From: Micromonospora globispora
GTDB lineage: Bacteria; Actinomycetota; Actinomycetes; Mycobacteriales; Micromonosporaceae
NCBI RefSeq assembly: GCF_003857015.1
Contig: NZ_QGGF01000387.1
Span: 47,410-111,409 of the forward strand
Reading direction: 5' to 3'
DNA: 64,000 bases
Shown: positions 25,532 to 35,068 of the stretch, piece after piece
How positions within the stretch are numbered: the stretch's first letter is position 1
Layout of the letters: each line of letters begins with the position of its first letter
The notes under the pieces: generated by a model
Database searches by the model: none
What the model was told of the DNA's origin: nothing
Seen by the model: the letters and a program-made list of their open reading frames with translations, nothing else
Program-made: the position numbers and the translations under genes

Positions 25532-25932
25532 GGTTGATCATCGCGGTGGTGGTCACCGCCGCGTCGGTCACCGACAACGCGATCGGCGTGCAACTGCTGG
25601 ACGAGGTCGTGGCGCACACCCCTTCGGTGACCAAGGCGTGGGTGGATGCTGGGTTCAAAGATGACGTGGCGATCCACGGCGCGGTGCGCGGTATCGACGT
25701 CGAGCAGGTCAAGCGTGCCGACACCGCGGCCGGGTTCGTGCCGGACAAGCGCCGGTGGGTGGTGGAACAGACCAACGGCACGCTGATGCTGCACCGCCGG
25801 CTGACCCGCGAGTACGAGAGCCGCCCCGCCTCCTCGGTGTCGCGCACCTTGTGGGCGTCCACGGCGAACCTGGTCCGCCGGCTGACCGGCACCACCACCC
25901 CATCCTGGCGCGACCCCGGACGCCAGGCGTGA
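25513..25932 (+). mobile_element. IS5-family transposase, C-terminal fragment
   Basis: About 137 residues of the DDE catalytic domain. The second aspartate is in KAWVDAGFKDD, and the glutamate is in KRRWVVEQTNGTLMLHRRL. The N-terminal half is missing where it joins the preceding pseudogene near 25513. No inverted terminal repeats were found, so the element is dead. Confidence 0.75.
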
Positions 25933-26105
25933 CCAAGCCGTCGATCCACGATCTGATCACCGAACGCGAGACGGCCGCCGGCATGACGGCCGAGCGGATC
26001 CGCGAGCAGATCGCCACACTCACCGCACAGCTCACCGCAGCCGAGACCGAACTGGCCGAACTCGCGACCACCCGCAAGACGCTACTCAACCTGGCCGTGG
26101 ATTAG
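25929..26105 (+). CDS. Small coiled-coil ORF coupled to the IS5-type transposase fragment
   Basis: 58 codons from a GTG overlapping the transposase stop (GTGA). It encodes VTKPSIHDLITERE followed by a heptad-rich helix (TAQLTAAETELAELATTR). It resembles the first third of an accessory protein that accompanies some actinobacterial elements. The early stop after LAVD suggests it is shortened. Probably non-functional. Confidence 0.45.
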   Translation: MTKPSIHDLITERETAAGMTAERIREQIATLTAQLTAAETELAELATTRKTLLNLAVD

Positions 26106-26256
26106 AGGTCCTGCTCGTGGGGCTATGCGGATGGCGCTGGCGAGGCGAGGGTGAAGAGACCCACAACGGGCATAGACTCCCGAACCACCCTCTGAAGACA
26201 ACAAAATCGAGGGCGGCTGCGGCTGCGAGGATAGCGGGTCAAAGGTCAAGAACAGG

Positions 26257-28140
26257 TCAAGAACGAGATGGCTCAGGAGTCATCCTGCGCTGGGCTGCCT
26301 CCAGTCCCGCTAGGTAGCCAAACACCAGCCCCAGCGAGATCGTCCCTCCGGCACCCCCGTAGAACCCCTTCGTTGGTGCGCCTCCTGCGTTGCCGGCGGC
26401 GTACAGGCCCGGGATGACCTTGCCATCGGTGTCCAGCGCGTGCCCGTGTGCGTCAGTCTTCAGGCCACCCACCGTGCCGAGCGCGCTGGCCTCAACCTTG
26501 AGCGCGTAGTACGGGGAGGTGTTGATGGGTCCTAGGACGCTTGACCTCGGGCTCTTCAAGACAGGTCGGATGATCTTCGCCAAGGGCCCGACCACGAGGG
26601 AGCGCAGGTGTTCGGGGTCATTCTTCTTCGCCGCACGTGCCGCGAGCTTGTTCACGATCGGTCCGATCGCCGCTGCGATGCCCCTCCGTGCCTTTGCGGT
26701 GGCGGCGGGGAACCGCGCGTCGGGCGAGTACTTGCCCAGCCGGGGATAGAAGGCGCCGAAGTAGCGGTCGAACAAGGTGTCACCGCGGTTGAACTGCGGG
26801 TCGCGAGCTCGTGCGGCCTCGGGATTGAACCGGTCGACGGTGCGGAGCAGCCCCACCTCGTCGACCCCGATCTTGGCCGCCAGCTCTGACAGGGTGTCGG
26901 CGCGGTGGAGGAAGTCGGGCACCTCTCCGCCCGGCGTGACGCCGAAAATCCCGTACTTCGTCCAGTAGTTCTGGTCGAAGATCAGCCACGCCGTGGCATT
27001 GGGCATGGTGCCCGTCGCCGGGTCGACCTCTCGCATGATCTTCCCGAACTGGTCGTACGCCGTCGCCTCGTTCGCGAAGCGCTCACCCTTGCTGTTCACC
27101 ATGATGCTGTGCGGCAGCGCTCGCTCGCCGAGGAACACACGGCTGAGTGGGCGGCCCTCCAGTTCTTCACCGGGCAACTGGACCCCGGGCATCCACCAGG
27201 CATCCTCCATGCCGGTCAGATCAGCGCCCACCTCCCGGGCCAACTGCACCGCGATGCCGTCATGGCCCTTGGGGGAGACCTGGACCCCGAAGGGCGCGCC
27301 GAGGTGGGTCTTGGTCATCTCGGTCGAGCTCTCGAAGCCGCCGCTGGCTAGCAGGACCCCCCTGGTGGCGCGCACCGTGTGCTCAACGCCATCAGCCCGT
27401 ACAACAACCCCCCGCACCCTCGACTCATCGAAGAGGAGTCGGGTCGCGGGTGTCTCGACGCGTACGTCGACACCATTGCGCAGGCCAGCCTCGATCAGAG
27501 CTCCGACCAATGCCGGTCCGGCGAGCCAGACGTCCTTAATGCCGATCCCAGCCAGCAGCCAGAACGGGAGCGGGTTCTTGGCCATGCCAGTCGTCAGAGC
27601 CGGTCGCACGAACCTCGCGGCCTCCCCCAGTCCTTCCGGGGAGTACGGGCCGGGGAAGAGTGACCGACCGACGGACGCCCCGTCGATGTCGGAGCGATAG
27701 TCCGGCCAGATCGTCGGGATCCACCCAAAGGAAGTGTGCTCTTCGATGAACCTGGCGACGTGGGGTCCGGTTTCCAGGAACTTCTCCACCAGGTCGTGGT
27801 CGAGTACCTGATCGCGACCTTCGCCGTAGATGTAGCGCCGAGCCTGGTCCAGGTCGTCGTTCACCTTCAGGGCCTCGGTCGAGAAGCCGTGGTTGGGGAT
27901 CCACGCGGCACCCGCAGAGATCCCGGTGGCGCCCCCAACGATCTCCCGGGACTCGACGACAAGGACTCGTGCGCCCTCCTTGGCGGCGGTGAGTGCCGCC
28001 ATCAGGCCTGCACCGCCGGACCCGACTATCGCCACGTCCACCTTGTCGGGGATGCCCATCTGGGACACGGTCCCGATGGAGCCACGGTGCTGGGTCGAAC
28101 TGTTAACCACGATGTCCTCCGTATGATCAATTTCGGTCAT
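26257..28140 (-). CDS. FAD-dependent oxidoreductase (3-ketosteroid-1-dehydrogenase / fumarate-reductase flavoprotein family)
   Basis: A 627-residue flavoprotein. The FAD-binding Rossmann motif is DVAIVGSGGAGLMAAL near residue 35, followed by VVESREIVGGATGISAG. A second FAD contact, GLYAAGNAGGAPTKGFYGG, lies near the C-terminus. The open frame extends to 28359, but upstream codons look non-coding. I start at MTEIDHTED (28140), with MGIPDKVD (28062) as alternative. Members of this family dehydrogenate or reduce ring C-C bonds of ketosteroids and similar ketones. It stands alone with no steroid genes nearby, so the substrate is open. Confidence 0.85.
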   Translation of the reverse strand: MTEIDHTEDIVVNSSTQHRGSIGTVSQMGIPDKVDVAIVGSGGAGLMAALTAAKEGARVLVVESREIVGGATGISAGAAWIPNHGFSTEALKVNDDLDQARRYIYGEGRDQVLDHDLVEKFLETGPHVARFIEEHTSFGWIPTIWPDYRSDIDGASVGRSLFPGPYSPEGLGEAARFVRPALTTGMAKNPLPFWLLAGIGIKDVWLAGPALVGALIEAGLRNGVDVRVETPATRLLFDESRVRGVVVRADGVEHTVRATRGVLLASGGFESSTEMTKTHLGAPFGVQVSPKGHDGIAVQLAREVGADLTGMEDAWWMPGVQLPGEELEGRPLSRVFLGERALPHSIMVNSKGERFANEATAYDQFGKIMREVDPATGTMPNATAWLIFDQNYWTKYGIFGVTPGGEVPDFLHRADTLSELAAKIGVDEVGLLRTVDRFNPEAARARDPQFNRGDTLFDRYFGAFYPRLGKYSPDARFPAATAKARRGIAAAIGPIVNKLAARAAKKNDPEHLRSLVVGPLAKIIRPVLKSPRSSVLGPINTSPYYALKVEASALGTVGGLKTDAHGHALDTDGKVIPGLYAAGNAGGAPTKGFYGGAGGTISLGLVFGYLAGLEAAQRRMTPEPSRS

Positions 28141-28540
28141 GCCCTTCCCAAATGAGAGGGGATGGGACTCTGAGCATGTGGTTGAAGATTCAACTCGCGT
28201 CATGCGGCGATCAGCTCGCCCCGCGAACGGCGGTCCCTCGTCGCCGTCCTTGACGGCGTTCTCTAGGGATTCAGGCGACGTGGAACCGCAACCGACACGC
28301 AGCCCTTTGCCGCGGCCAACGGAGAGGCCTAGCGCATACCCGACCATCCCATAGGCCAAGGCCCGGCGTGCGCCTTACAGCCGCGCTCAACTGATTCCTC
28401 GAGCGGCGAGACAGCGTGCTCGATCAAAAGTGCCTCCCATGGGCGTCTGCTCTGGTGCAACCCGTGCATGCCGAGTCGTGGCCAGATGCCGCGATTCGTT
28501 GAGATTCGAACCAGCATCATCCCGCCGGGTGTGACGCCAG
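28141..28540. other. Intergenic stretch without a recognisable gene
   Basis: Upstream of the flavoprotein. It presumably holds that gene's promoter. I see no convincing promoter pair, RNA gene or repeat. Confidence 0.4.
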
Positions 28541-28544
28541 CACG

Positions 28545-28700
28545 CCCGCATTCGTCGGCCGCAACTGGCCGACGCGCACCTCCGTTTCCGCGCCGGGTTC
28601 GCCTACGTCGACGCGACCACCACCGACGGGGACACCATGCGGCTGTGCCGGCTACGGTTCACCGGCGTCCTGAACACCTGGGACTTCGCGATCAGCCGCG
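28545..28700 (+). pseudogene. Fragment of a conserved actinobacterial hypothetical protein
   Basis: The plus frame reads LADAHLRFRAGFAYVDATTT then DTMRLCRLRFTGVLNTWDFA. This matches the core pattern (RFAYVD, LCRLRY, WGFAIYRA) of a short hypothetical protein common in actinomycetes. There is no start or stop of its own, and it overlaps the 3' end of the debranching-enzyme frame. Confidence 0.5.
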
Positions 28701-31147
28701 CCGAGCTCCTTGAGTCGGCTGCGTCCGAAGGCGTCCGCGGGGCCCCAGCGACCGGGGATGTCGAGCAATTCGATCCGGCCGATTGTCCTGGGTAGCGCGG
28801 GCTTGATCACCAGGTGGTCGTCATGTGATTCGAGGCCGAGCATGGTACGCAGGAACAGCAGCACCGCGCCGGCTGACCAGGCCTGGGGGCTGCAGGCGGT
28901 CGGGTATTGAACAGGATATTTCGTTAGTTCCCGGTCGTAGCCGGCAAACGCTTCGGGCAGTCGTCCGCGGAAGTATTGCGCAGCATCAATGACCCTCTCC
29001 GCGATGCGTCCGGCCTCCTCGGCAAAGCCGTAGCGGCGCAAGCCCCAAGCGATGAACGAGTTGTCGAACGGCCAGACGGTGCCCACGTGGTAGCCGACGG
29101 GGTTGTAGCGTCCGGCGTCGGTGGCCAGGGTGCGTACGCCCCAACCGGAGAACAGTTTCGGCCCGAGTAAGTGGTTCGCTAGCTGTTTGGCCCGGTCTGG
29201 TGGGACGATGCCGCTCCACAGTAGGTGCCCGATGTTGGAGGCGAGGGCGTCGACCTGCCGGCCATCGGGGTCGAGGGCCAGCGCGTAGTATTCGCCGTCC
29301 TCGATCCAAAAGTCACGGTTGAACCGTTCCTTGAGGTCGGCGGCTTCGCGTTCAAGTTGCTCTGCGTAGCCAGGGTCGTTCCAGAACTGGCGGGCCAGCC
29401 GGGCGGCGCGGCGTTTCGCGTCGTACGCGTAGCCTTGTAACTCGCACGTCGCCCGAGGTAGTGGGGGCAGGCGGCCGTCATGATATGAGATCGAATCCCA
29501 GGAATCCTTCCAGCACTGATTCTCCAGGCCGTTCGTGGTGTTCCGCCGCTGGTACCAGATGTAGCCGTTGCCTAGTGCGTCGGCGTACGTGTCGATCCAG
29601 GTGAGACAGCCCCGTGCCTCCGGCTCGAGCCGGCGTATCAGTGAGTCGTCGCCCGTCCAACGCTCATACTCGTCCAGGAGCACCAGCCAGAGCGGCGTAG
29701 CGTCGGCGGTGCCGTAGTACGGCGAGTGCGGCTGCTCCTCGAACGCCGACGATTCGCCGAACCGCAGTTCGTGGAAGACCTTCCCTGGTTCTTCGTCGCG
29801 GAAGTCGTCCAGTTTCCTACCGACCCCGATGGCAAGCGCGCGTAGCGTCGTAGCGGCGAGGTCCGGCGTGAACGGCAGCGCTTGCAGACTGGTCAGGATG
29901 CTGTCACGGCCGAAGGTTGTCATGAACCACGGCAGGCCGGCGGCCGGCAGGGTTTGCCCTCCGACAGTCATCGGCCGGTACTGCAGCGCGGCGAGATCAA
30001 CGAGACTGCGGTGGTACGTCATCGTGAGGGGCTGGTAATCACTCCTCAGTTTCGGCGCCTGGTCCAGCCAACTGTCCAAGACCTGCCGCATCTCTCGTTT
30101 GCCGCGAGGGCCCTTACCCTGCAGCGTCGCCCGAATGTCGCGGCCATCGTGGCCGAGCGCCGCCAGGTGCAGTCTGGTTGTCCAGGAGCCTTGCCGTTCA
30201 AGGTGGACGTCGAAGGTCAGGCCCTGTTCGTCGATCTGAGCCAGCTCGGTGGATGAGATCACCGCTTCGCGGCGGAAGCTTTCCCGCTCATAGCCCAGCC
30301 GCAAGTGCCCGTTCTCGACCAGCGTGTAATGCCTCCCCCTCTTTCGTTGTGCGTCTTTGATCTCGAACAGATCGGCGAAGTCACTGCCAACGTCCACCCG
30401 CACCTGTAGGTCCACCGGCTTGTTCTCGTGGTTGAGAACGGTCAGCTGCTCGTCGAAGCTGCCCCCGATCGAACGCTGACGGATCACCGATACCTTGGCG
30501 TCGATGTAGTGCGTCGGCGCGCCGGGGACCAGAAAGAACCGGGTTTCGAAGTACTGCAGGTCGTCGACGGAAAGCGCGTGCAGTCGTTGGCCGTTGATGC
30601 TCAGACGCCAGGTTGACAGGTAGCGGGTGTCGAATGAGAAGAGCCCGGTCGGGAAGGTGGGTGAAGCCTCGATATCGCCGCGGCCGTCACTGACCAGGAA
30701 CGTGTTTCCGTCCAGGATGCTGACGAGTTCCTCCGCTATGGCAGTCGCTTCCTCGTCGCCGGCTTCGGCCGGCTCCGGCGTCGGCGCCGGGGCAGTACGG
30801 ACGTGTCGGGGATCACGCGCGCCAGTGGGCCCGGGAGATAGCCGCTCGAAGAGGCGCAGCAGGGTCAGATCCCCCCGGATCGTGACCTGGTTCCTCAACC
30901 ACGCCGTTACCGGGCTCGTCTCGCCCGTGACAACTCGGTCGAACACTGCCTTGTCGATCTGGACGACGCAGTCGGCGTCACGGCTATCCCGTGACACGCT
31001 GAGGTCCCCGTCCTCGATCTCGACAAACCAGTGGTCGATGCGACGCGCATGCGCGATGTCGAAGCGGATGGTGCCGCTGACCCTCTCCAAACGAGGTTCG
31101 TGCCTCCGCCGGCCCAGCCGGTCAAAGAATTCACCCGTCGGATCCAT
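28652..31147 (-). CDS. SCP2-like domain fused to a glycogen-debranching / amylo-alpha-1,6-glucosidase-type enzyme
   Basis: An 831-residue protein. Residues 1-105 resemble an SCP2/sterol-transfer-like fold (FDIAHARRIDHWFVEIEDGD then TIRGDLTLLRLFERL). Residues 130-330 are the N-terminal bis-domain of debranching enzymes (ILDGNTFLVSDGRGDIEASP, TGLFSFDTRYLS), and the remainder is an alpha/alpha-barrel glucosidase with GLPWFMTTFGRDS and NPVGYHVGTVWPFDNSFIAW. The ATG at 31147 is preferred over 31189. The C-terminal 20 residues overlap an unrelated fragment, so the end may be altered by a nearby rearrangement. Likely role in glycogen or glucosylglycerate-type metabolism; unrelated to the catabolic clusters. 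Confidence 0.82.
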   Translation of the reverse strand: MDPTGEFFDRLGRRRHEPRLERVSGTIRFDIAHARRIDHWFVEIEDGDLSVSRDSRDADCVVQIDKAVFDRVVTGETSPVTAWLRNQVTIRGDLTLLRLFERLSPGPTGARDPRHVRTAPAPTPEPAEAGDEEATAIAEELVSILDGNTFLVSDGRGDIEASPTFPTGLFSFDTRYLSTWRLSINGQRLHALSVDDLQYFETRFFLVPGAPTHYIDAKVSVIRQRSIGGSFDEQLTVLNHENKPVDLQVRVDVGSDFADLFEIKDAQRKRGRHYTLVENGHLRLGYERESFRREAVISSTELAQIDEQGLTFDVHLERQGSWTTRLHLAALGHDGRDIRATLQGKGPRGKREMRQVLDSWLDQAPKLRSDYQPLTMTYHRSLVDLAALQYRPMTVGGQTLPAAGLPWFMTTFGRDSILTSLQALPFTPDLAATTLRALAIGVGRKLDDFRDEEPGKVFHELRFGESSAFEEQPHSPYYGTADATPLWLVLLDEYERWTGDDSLIRRLEPEARGCLTWIDTYADALGNGYIWYQRRNTTNGLENQCWKDSWDSISYHDGRLPPLPRATCELQGYAYDAKRRAARLARQFWNDPGYAEQLEREAADLKERFNRDFWIEDGEYYALALDPDGRQVDALASNIGHLLWSGIVPPDRAKQLANHLLGPKLFSGWGVRTLATDAGRYNPVGYHVGTVWPFDNSFIAWGLRRYGFAEEAGRIAERVIDAAQYFRGRLPEAFAGYDRELTKYPVQYPTACSPQAWSAGAVLLFLRTMLGLESHDDHLVIKPALPRTIGRIELLDIPGRWGPADAFGRSRLKELGAADREVPGVQDAGEP

Positions 31148-31397
31148 AGAGCCTGTCTCCGTATCGATGCCGCGCCTGGCGCATGGCATAATCGGAGTAG
31201 CCAGACTCGTCGGCCTTTAACCTTCGACTGCCGAGGCGATGGCGATCGGAGTGCTGTCGACGCTCCGCGCCCACCAGATCCCCCGTGCCCGAACGGAAGT
31301 CGGATGCCCTCGCCCGGCTCCTGTGCCAGACCGACCCCGCGGTAACGCGTCCCGGCGTCGACGGCCGTCGGCCATGAGCGGTTGGCGAGCAACCAGG

Positions 31398-31610
31398 TCA
31401 GCCGGACGGGGCTGAGGCATCGCCGGGCGTGGCGCAATGTGCCGCCTCGTCGGCCGGCCGCTCGCGGTCACGCCGCGGGAGCCGGTCGAGCAGGTCGTTC
31501 AAGGTCTCGTCGCTGGTGTAGTCGGCGAAGACGCGCTCGAGGTTGCGTACGTGAATCTTGGCCGCCTCTTCGAGCTTCTGCCGGCCGGCCCGGTGAGGGC
31601 GGCGAAGCTG
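31398..31610 (-). pseudogene. MarR-family regulator, C-terminal fragment
   Basis: Minus-strand translation gives AGRQKLEEAAKIHVRNLERV then FADYTSDETLNDLLDRL, the dimerisation helices at the end of MarR proteins. It is preceded in another frame by the expected VSFAALT. The DNA-binding domain is absent. Confidence 0.55.
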
Positions 31611-31611
31611 A

Positions 31612-31740
31612 CCCGCCGAACCCGACCAGGGGCATGACACCCTGATCGACGCGGACGACGTTGCCCAGCGCGGCGAAGGTGGTCCACGCGAACCAGAGCA
31701 GGGCCAGGATCAGGAGGCTCTTCACCAACGCGGTCGGGGT
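31612..31740 (-). pseudogene. Low-temperature-requirement A (LtrA)-like membrane protein fragment
   Basis: About 42 residues reading ALVKSLLILALLWFAWTTFA then ALGNVVRVDQGVMPLVGF. This matches a conserved helix and loop of LtrA proteins. The rest of the gene is missing. It abuts the MarR fragment. Confidence 0.45.
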
Positions 31741-32011
31741 GAGGTTGGCTCGTCCGGGTCTCGGGTCCTCGGGCCGCTGGCCTGACAATTGCACCCGCCG
31801 CGGCGGCGGGGCTCACCGCAATCTGCATCGGGCTGCGGCACCAAAGCTGCGCGACACCGTCGGCGTCGGAGCCCTGGTCGCGGGAACCTTTGGCGTGACG
31901 GAGCCGCCATGACCAGCGCGTTAACGGCCTCGGCTATTAGGCGTATCTTTGTGGCTATGTGGATTAGCCCAGCCGTCTCCCAGACCCGCTCCGGCGGCCG
32001 GGCGTACGATC

Positions 32012-32575
32012 ATGCCTAGGGCCGGGCTGTCCACCGCGGCCGTCGTCGACGCGGCTCTCGACCTCATCGATGATCGGGGCCTGAATGCCCTGACCTTGGC
32101 CGCGGTCGCCGAACGCACCGGAGTCGCCGCGCCCTCGCTGTACAAGCACGTCGGCAGCCTCGCTCAGCTGCGGACACTGATGGCCGTACGGATCATGGAA
32201 GAACTGACCGAACGCTCTACCAGCGCGTTGGTCGGCCGCAGCGGCGACGACGCCGTCGCCGCTCTGATGCGCACCTATCGTCGCTATGCGGTCGACCATC
32301 CGGCCCGTCACGCCGCGATGCCGCCGGATCCACTGCACGACCCGGCCCTGGCGAGCGCCGGCACCCGGCTGCTGGAGATCTTCCTCGCGGTGCTGCGTGG
32401 CTACGGACTCGAAGGCGAGGCCGCCATCCACGCCACCCGCTGCCTGCGGGCGATCGTTCACGGCTTCGCCTCGATCGAGGCGGCCGGCGGCTTCGGCCTG
32501 CCCGAGGACCTGGACACCACCCACGAGCAACTGATCCACATGTTCACCGCAAGCCTGCCCCGCACCTCATCTTGA
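32012..32575 (+). CDS. TetR/AcrR-family regulator
   Basis: A 187-residue regulator starting MPRAGLST. The helix-turn-helix is at about residues 25-50 (LTLAAVAERTGVAAPSLYKH). The C-terminal domain has the AIVHGFASIE...FGLPEDLD pattern of the WHG subgroup. The first ATG in frame is at 31949, but homology begins at 32012. The membrane-protein gene follows 14 bases later and is probably its cotranscribed target. Confidence 0.9.
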   Translation: MPRAGLSTAAVVDAALDLIDDRGLNALTLAAVAERTGVAAPSLYKHVGSLAQLRTLMAVRIMEELTERSTSALVGRSGDDAVAALMRTYRRYAVDHPARHAAMPPDPLHDPALASAGTRLLEIFLAVLRGYGLEGEAAIHATRCLRAIVHGFASIEAAGGFGLPEDLDTTHEQLIHMFTASLPRTSS

Positions 32576-32589
32576 AGCTGGAGAACCCG

Positions 32590-33237
32590 ATGCCCACCTG
32601 CCCCGCCCGCACCCGGCTCGGCGCCCTCGCTCTCGCTGTCGCCGGCGTCCTGTTCGCCCTCTACCCGGCGACCCGGCCGTGGCACGACGAATCAACAGTC
32701 GACGGCGCGACCCGGGCGATGAGTTCGGACTGGTGGGTCGCGTCGCACGTGTTCGCCATGATCGGATTCATCCTGGTGGCGCTGGGTCTGCTCGCCGTAC
32801 GCGACGCGGTCAGGCACACCCGCGCCGAGCGGCTCGCCTTCGTCGCCGTCGTGACCGGTTGGATCGGCGTGGGACTGGTCCTGCCCTACTACGGCGCCGA
32901 GGACTTCGGCCTGCACGCGATCGCCAGCAGGTACGCCGCAGGCCAGCCTCTCGACCTGCTCGACCTGGTCGACACGGTCCGATACAACCCCGTCGCGATC
33001 ACGACGTTCGGGATCGGCCTCATCTCGCTCGGAGTATCGGCCGTCCTGACCGCCGTCGCGGTCTGGCGCTCGGGGGTGCTGCCGCGCGCCAGCGGCATCC
33101 TCTTCGCACTCGGCTTCGCCCTCTTCCTTCCGCAGTTCTCCACGCCCGCAGCCGTCCGGGTCGCACATGGCCTGCTCGTCGCGGTCGGATCGGCCTGGCT
33201 GGCGCTGGCACTGTGGCGGGCGAGGGCTGATTCCTGA
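32590..33237 (+). CDS. Six- to seven-helix integral membrane protein of unknown function
   Basis: About 215 residues with hydrophobic helices near residues 8-25, 50-70, 84-105, 140-160, 166-185 and 190-210. An ATG at 32590 has GGAG six bases upstream; a TTG at 32572 overlapping the TetR stop is possible. No enzyme or transporter motif is visible. Cotranscription with a TetR repressor suggests an inducible stress or efflux-related function, but that is inference only. Confidence 0.75.
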   Translation: MPTCPARTRLGALALAVAGVLFALYPATRPWHDESTVDGATRAMSSDWWVASHVFAMIGFILVALGLLAVRDAVRHTRAERLAFVAVVTGWIGVGLVLPYYGAEDFGLHAIASRYAAGQPLDLLDLVDTVRYNPVAITTFGIGLISLGVSAVLTAVAVWRSGVLPRASGILFALGFALFLPQFSTPAAVRVAHGLLVAVGSAWLALALWRARADS

Positions 33238-33639
33238 CGTTACGGCACTGGGCAGCCCGGTGAAGGTGACCGCCTGCCCGTCCTGCCGCCTTTCTCCCCG
33301 CTGGCGCTGGCGACCCTGCTCCCCTCGGACAGCGTGACGATCACAGTCCAGTCCTGTGCCGCGGCGCTGCCCTCGTTGTCGAATCCCCCGCACCCGAGTA
33401 GCCCAGCGCCTGCGTCGACACGGTCTCGTAGCGGGCAGTCAAGGCAGGAGCCGGCAACGCAACCGAGGCGACGCACGCGAGGGCTTCACTGTGGGGTGCG
33501 CCTCGGGCGGGGATGCCGCCGGTGGCGGTCCGCGTGGGGCGGGTGGACAGACTCACCTGGGATGAGCGGCTCGTGGCGGATGCGGCGGTCGGCCCGGGCG
33601 GCGGGTCCGGTCCGGCCCCGCTACCGCCACACCGGCACT
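33238..33639. other. Stretch with no recognised gene
   Basis: Open frames here are weak on both strands and none resembles a family I know. The region lies between the membrane-protein gene and a strong hairpin, and is flanked downstream by a DoxX fragment. Confidence 0.4.
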
Positions 33640-33689
33640 GATACGAGCGGCAGCCGTGAAGCACGTGCTCTGCGGCTGCCGCTCGTATC
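33640..33689. repeat. Perfect 17-bp inverted repeat with a palindromic loop
   Basis: The left arm GATACGAGCGGCAGCCG (33640-33656) and right arm (33673-33689) are exact reverse complements. The 16-base loop itself contains the palindrome AGCACGTGCT. No run of T follows on either side. It could be a bidirectional terminator after the membrane-protein gene, a protein-binding site or the relic of a mobile-element end. Confidence 0.75.
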
Positions 33690-33819
33690 CCTGATCCTGC
33701 CGCCCACGCCGACGGGCAGTGTCGTGGTAGGAGCAGAGCAATCGCGCGACTGTCACCCACCCAGCAGGTCGTTCACGCTCAGACCGCAGCAGGCTCGGAC
33801 GCCCGACGTCCGCGCCTCC

Positions 33820-34113
33820 GGACAGCCGAGGCGCGATGAGCCGGTCCAGACTGAAACGTCCTGCGCCGACCGCGGCGAGCAGGAGAGCCGTTGCGCCGAG
33901 CGCGAGCACAAGTTCGAACCCATTGGCATTCACGAAGATCCCGTTGCCGACGTGGACGATGAGGAAGGCACCGAGCATGTCGAGCGCGAGGAGCAGTCCA
34001 GACACGGGTACCGCGAGCCCGACCACCAGGGCGATGCCACCAGCAAGTTCGACAGGCGCCGCGAACCAGGCGCTCGTGCCGACCTGCTCACCTTCGCCGC
34101 ATTCGAGGAGCAT
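33820..34113 (-). pseudogene. DoxX-family membrane protein fragment
   Basis: Minus-strand frame reading AWFAAPVELAGGIALVVGLA then HVGNGIFVNANGFELVLALG, the last three helices of DoxX proteins. The N-terminal helix and the canonical start are missing. The frame runs on to 33553 without DoxX similarity. Remnant. Confidence 0.55.
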
Positions 34114-34233
34114 GACTCCCCGCCGTTAGCCGTCGCCCGGCGCTGACAAGGTCCAATCAACGGCATCGGTAGCTGACCTGGCTGCGGCGGGCCGGCCTCG
34201 GCGCGGAACGCGAGCGGGATCTGCGCGAGCCGA

Positions 34234-34686
34234 TCAGGCCAACCCGATCTGCTTCATGAACGTGGTCAGGTCATAGAAGAGATTCTCCTCGACGATCTTG
34301 GCGTCGACCCAGCGAGCGACAGTGCAGAAGTCAACCTCGAAGGACTTGCCGGTCGGCGGGATCTCCTTGCCGTCCGGGCCCACCATCGGCCCGGTCATAG
34401 TGCCGGTCCAGCGCGCGATCGAGCAGGTCCACTCGCCCGAGGCGAAGAGCACCTTGTACGGCCGGTTGTCCAGGTGCTGATCGGGGAACGCCCGGAAGAC
34501 CTGGATCGACTCGGTCTCGTGGTTGTGCTGGCCGTGCGTCTCCGGCTTGCCCGGCCACCGCACCACCACGTTCTCGTGGTGGCGGCTGTTGAACGTCGCG
34601 AGGTCCTGGGCGTTCCAGGAGTCGTCGAGGGTCTGCATAAGTTCCATGTTTCGCTGCTCGGTGGTTACCGCCTGCTTGACGCCCAT
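34234..34686 (-). CDS. SnoaL-like / NTF2-fold protein
   Basis: A 150-residue single-domain protein of the polyketide-cyclase-like SnoaL group. It shows LDDSWNAQDLATFNSRHHEN near the N-terminus, AFPDQHLDNRPYKVLFASGE in the middle and a late ENLFYDLTTFMKQIGL. ATG at 34686 has GGAGG nine bases upstream; an in-frame ATG at 34719 lacks a site. Members act as cyclases, hydrolases or ligand-binding proteins. It stands alone, so no pathway is suggested. Confidence 0.82.
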   Translation of the reverse strand: MGVKQAVTTEQRNMELMQTLDDSWNAQDLATFNSRHHENVVVRWPGKPETHGQHNHETESIQVFRAFPDQHLDNRPYKVLFASGEWTCSIARWTGTMTGPMVGPDGKEIPPTGKSFEVDFCTVARWVDAKIVEENLFYDLTTFMKQIGLA

Positions 34687-34719
34687 CGTGTCCGACCTCC
34701 GGCCTGCATCAGTCGCCAA

Positions 34720-35068
34720 CTACTGTCAGTTACCAGGCGCTACACAGGGGATGCTAGGCCGTTTCGCGCGCCCGCCGACGGGTTTGCCAGCTTTGGCGTC
34801 GGCCGGGGCTCCGACGGCTCGGACCAGAGCGCCTCGCCGGGAAGGGTCGTCCGGCTATAGGCTAGAGGACCCCGAGACCGGGACGGCCTTGCCGCCGTCA
34901 CATCACAGCTGAACTGGTGCTTCTTGGGTACTGCTGGGCGTCGTTGGTCATCTTGATCGGCATTTGGCGGCCGAGGTCGTGGGCCGGACTTGCCACCGAC
35001 AGGCATGCGGTGCGGTGGCGGCGCCGTGGGTTGTGCGGCCGTCCCGGCGGGAACCACCTCGGCGGCCG
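34720..35068. other. Stretch with no recognised gene
   Basis: Only Pro/Arg-rich open frames without family resemblance. It likely holds the promoter of the SnoaL-like gene. Confidence 0.4.
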
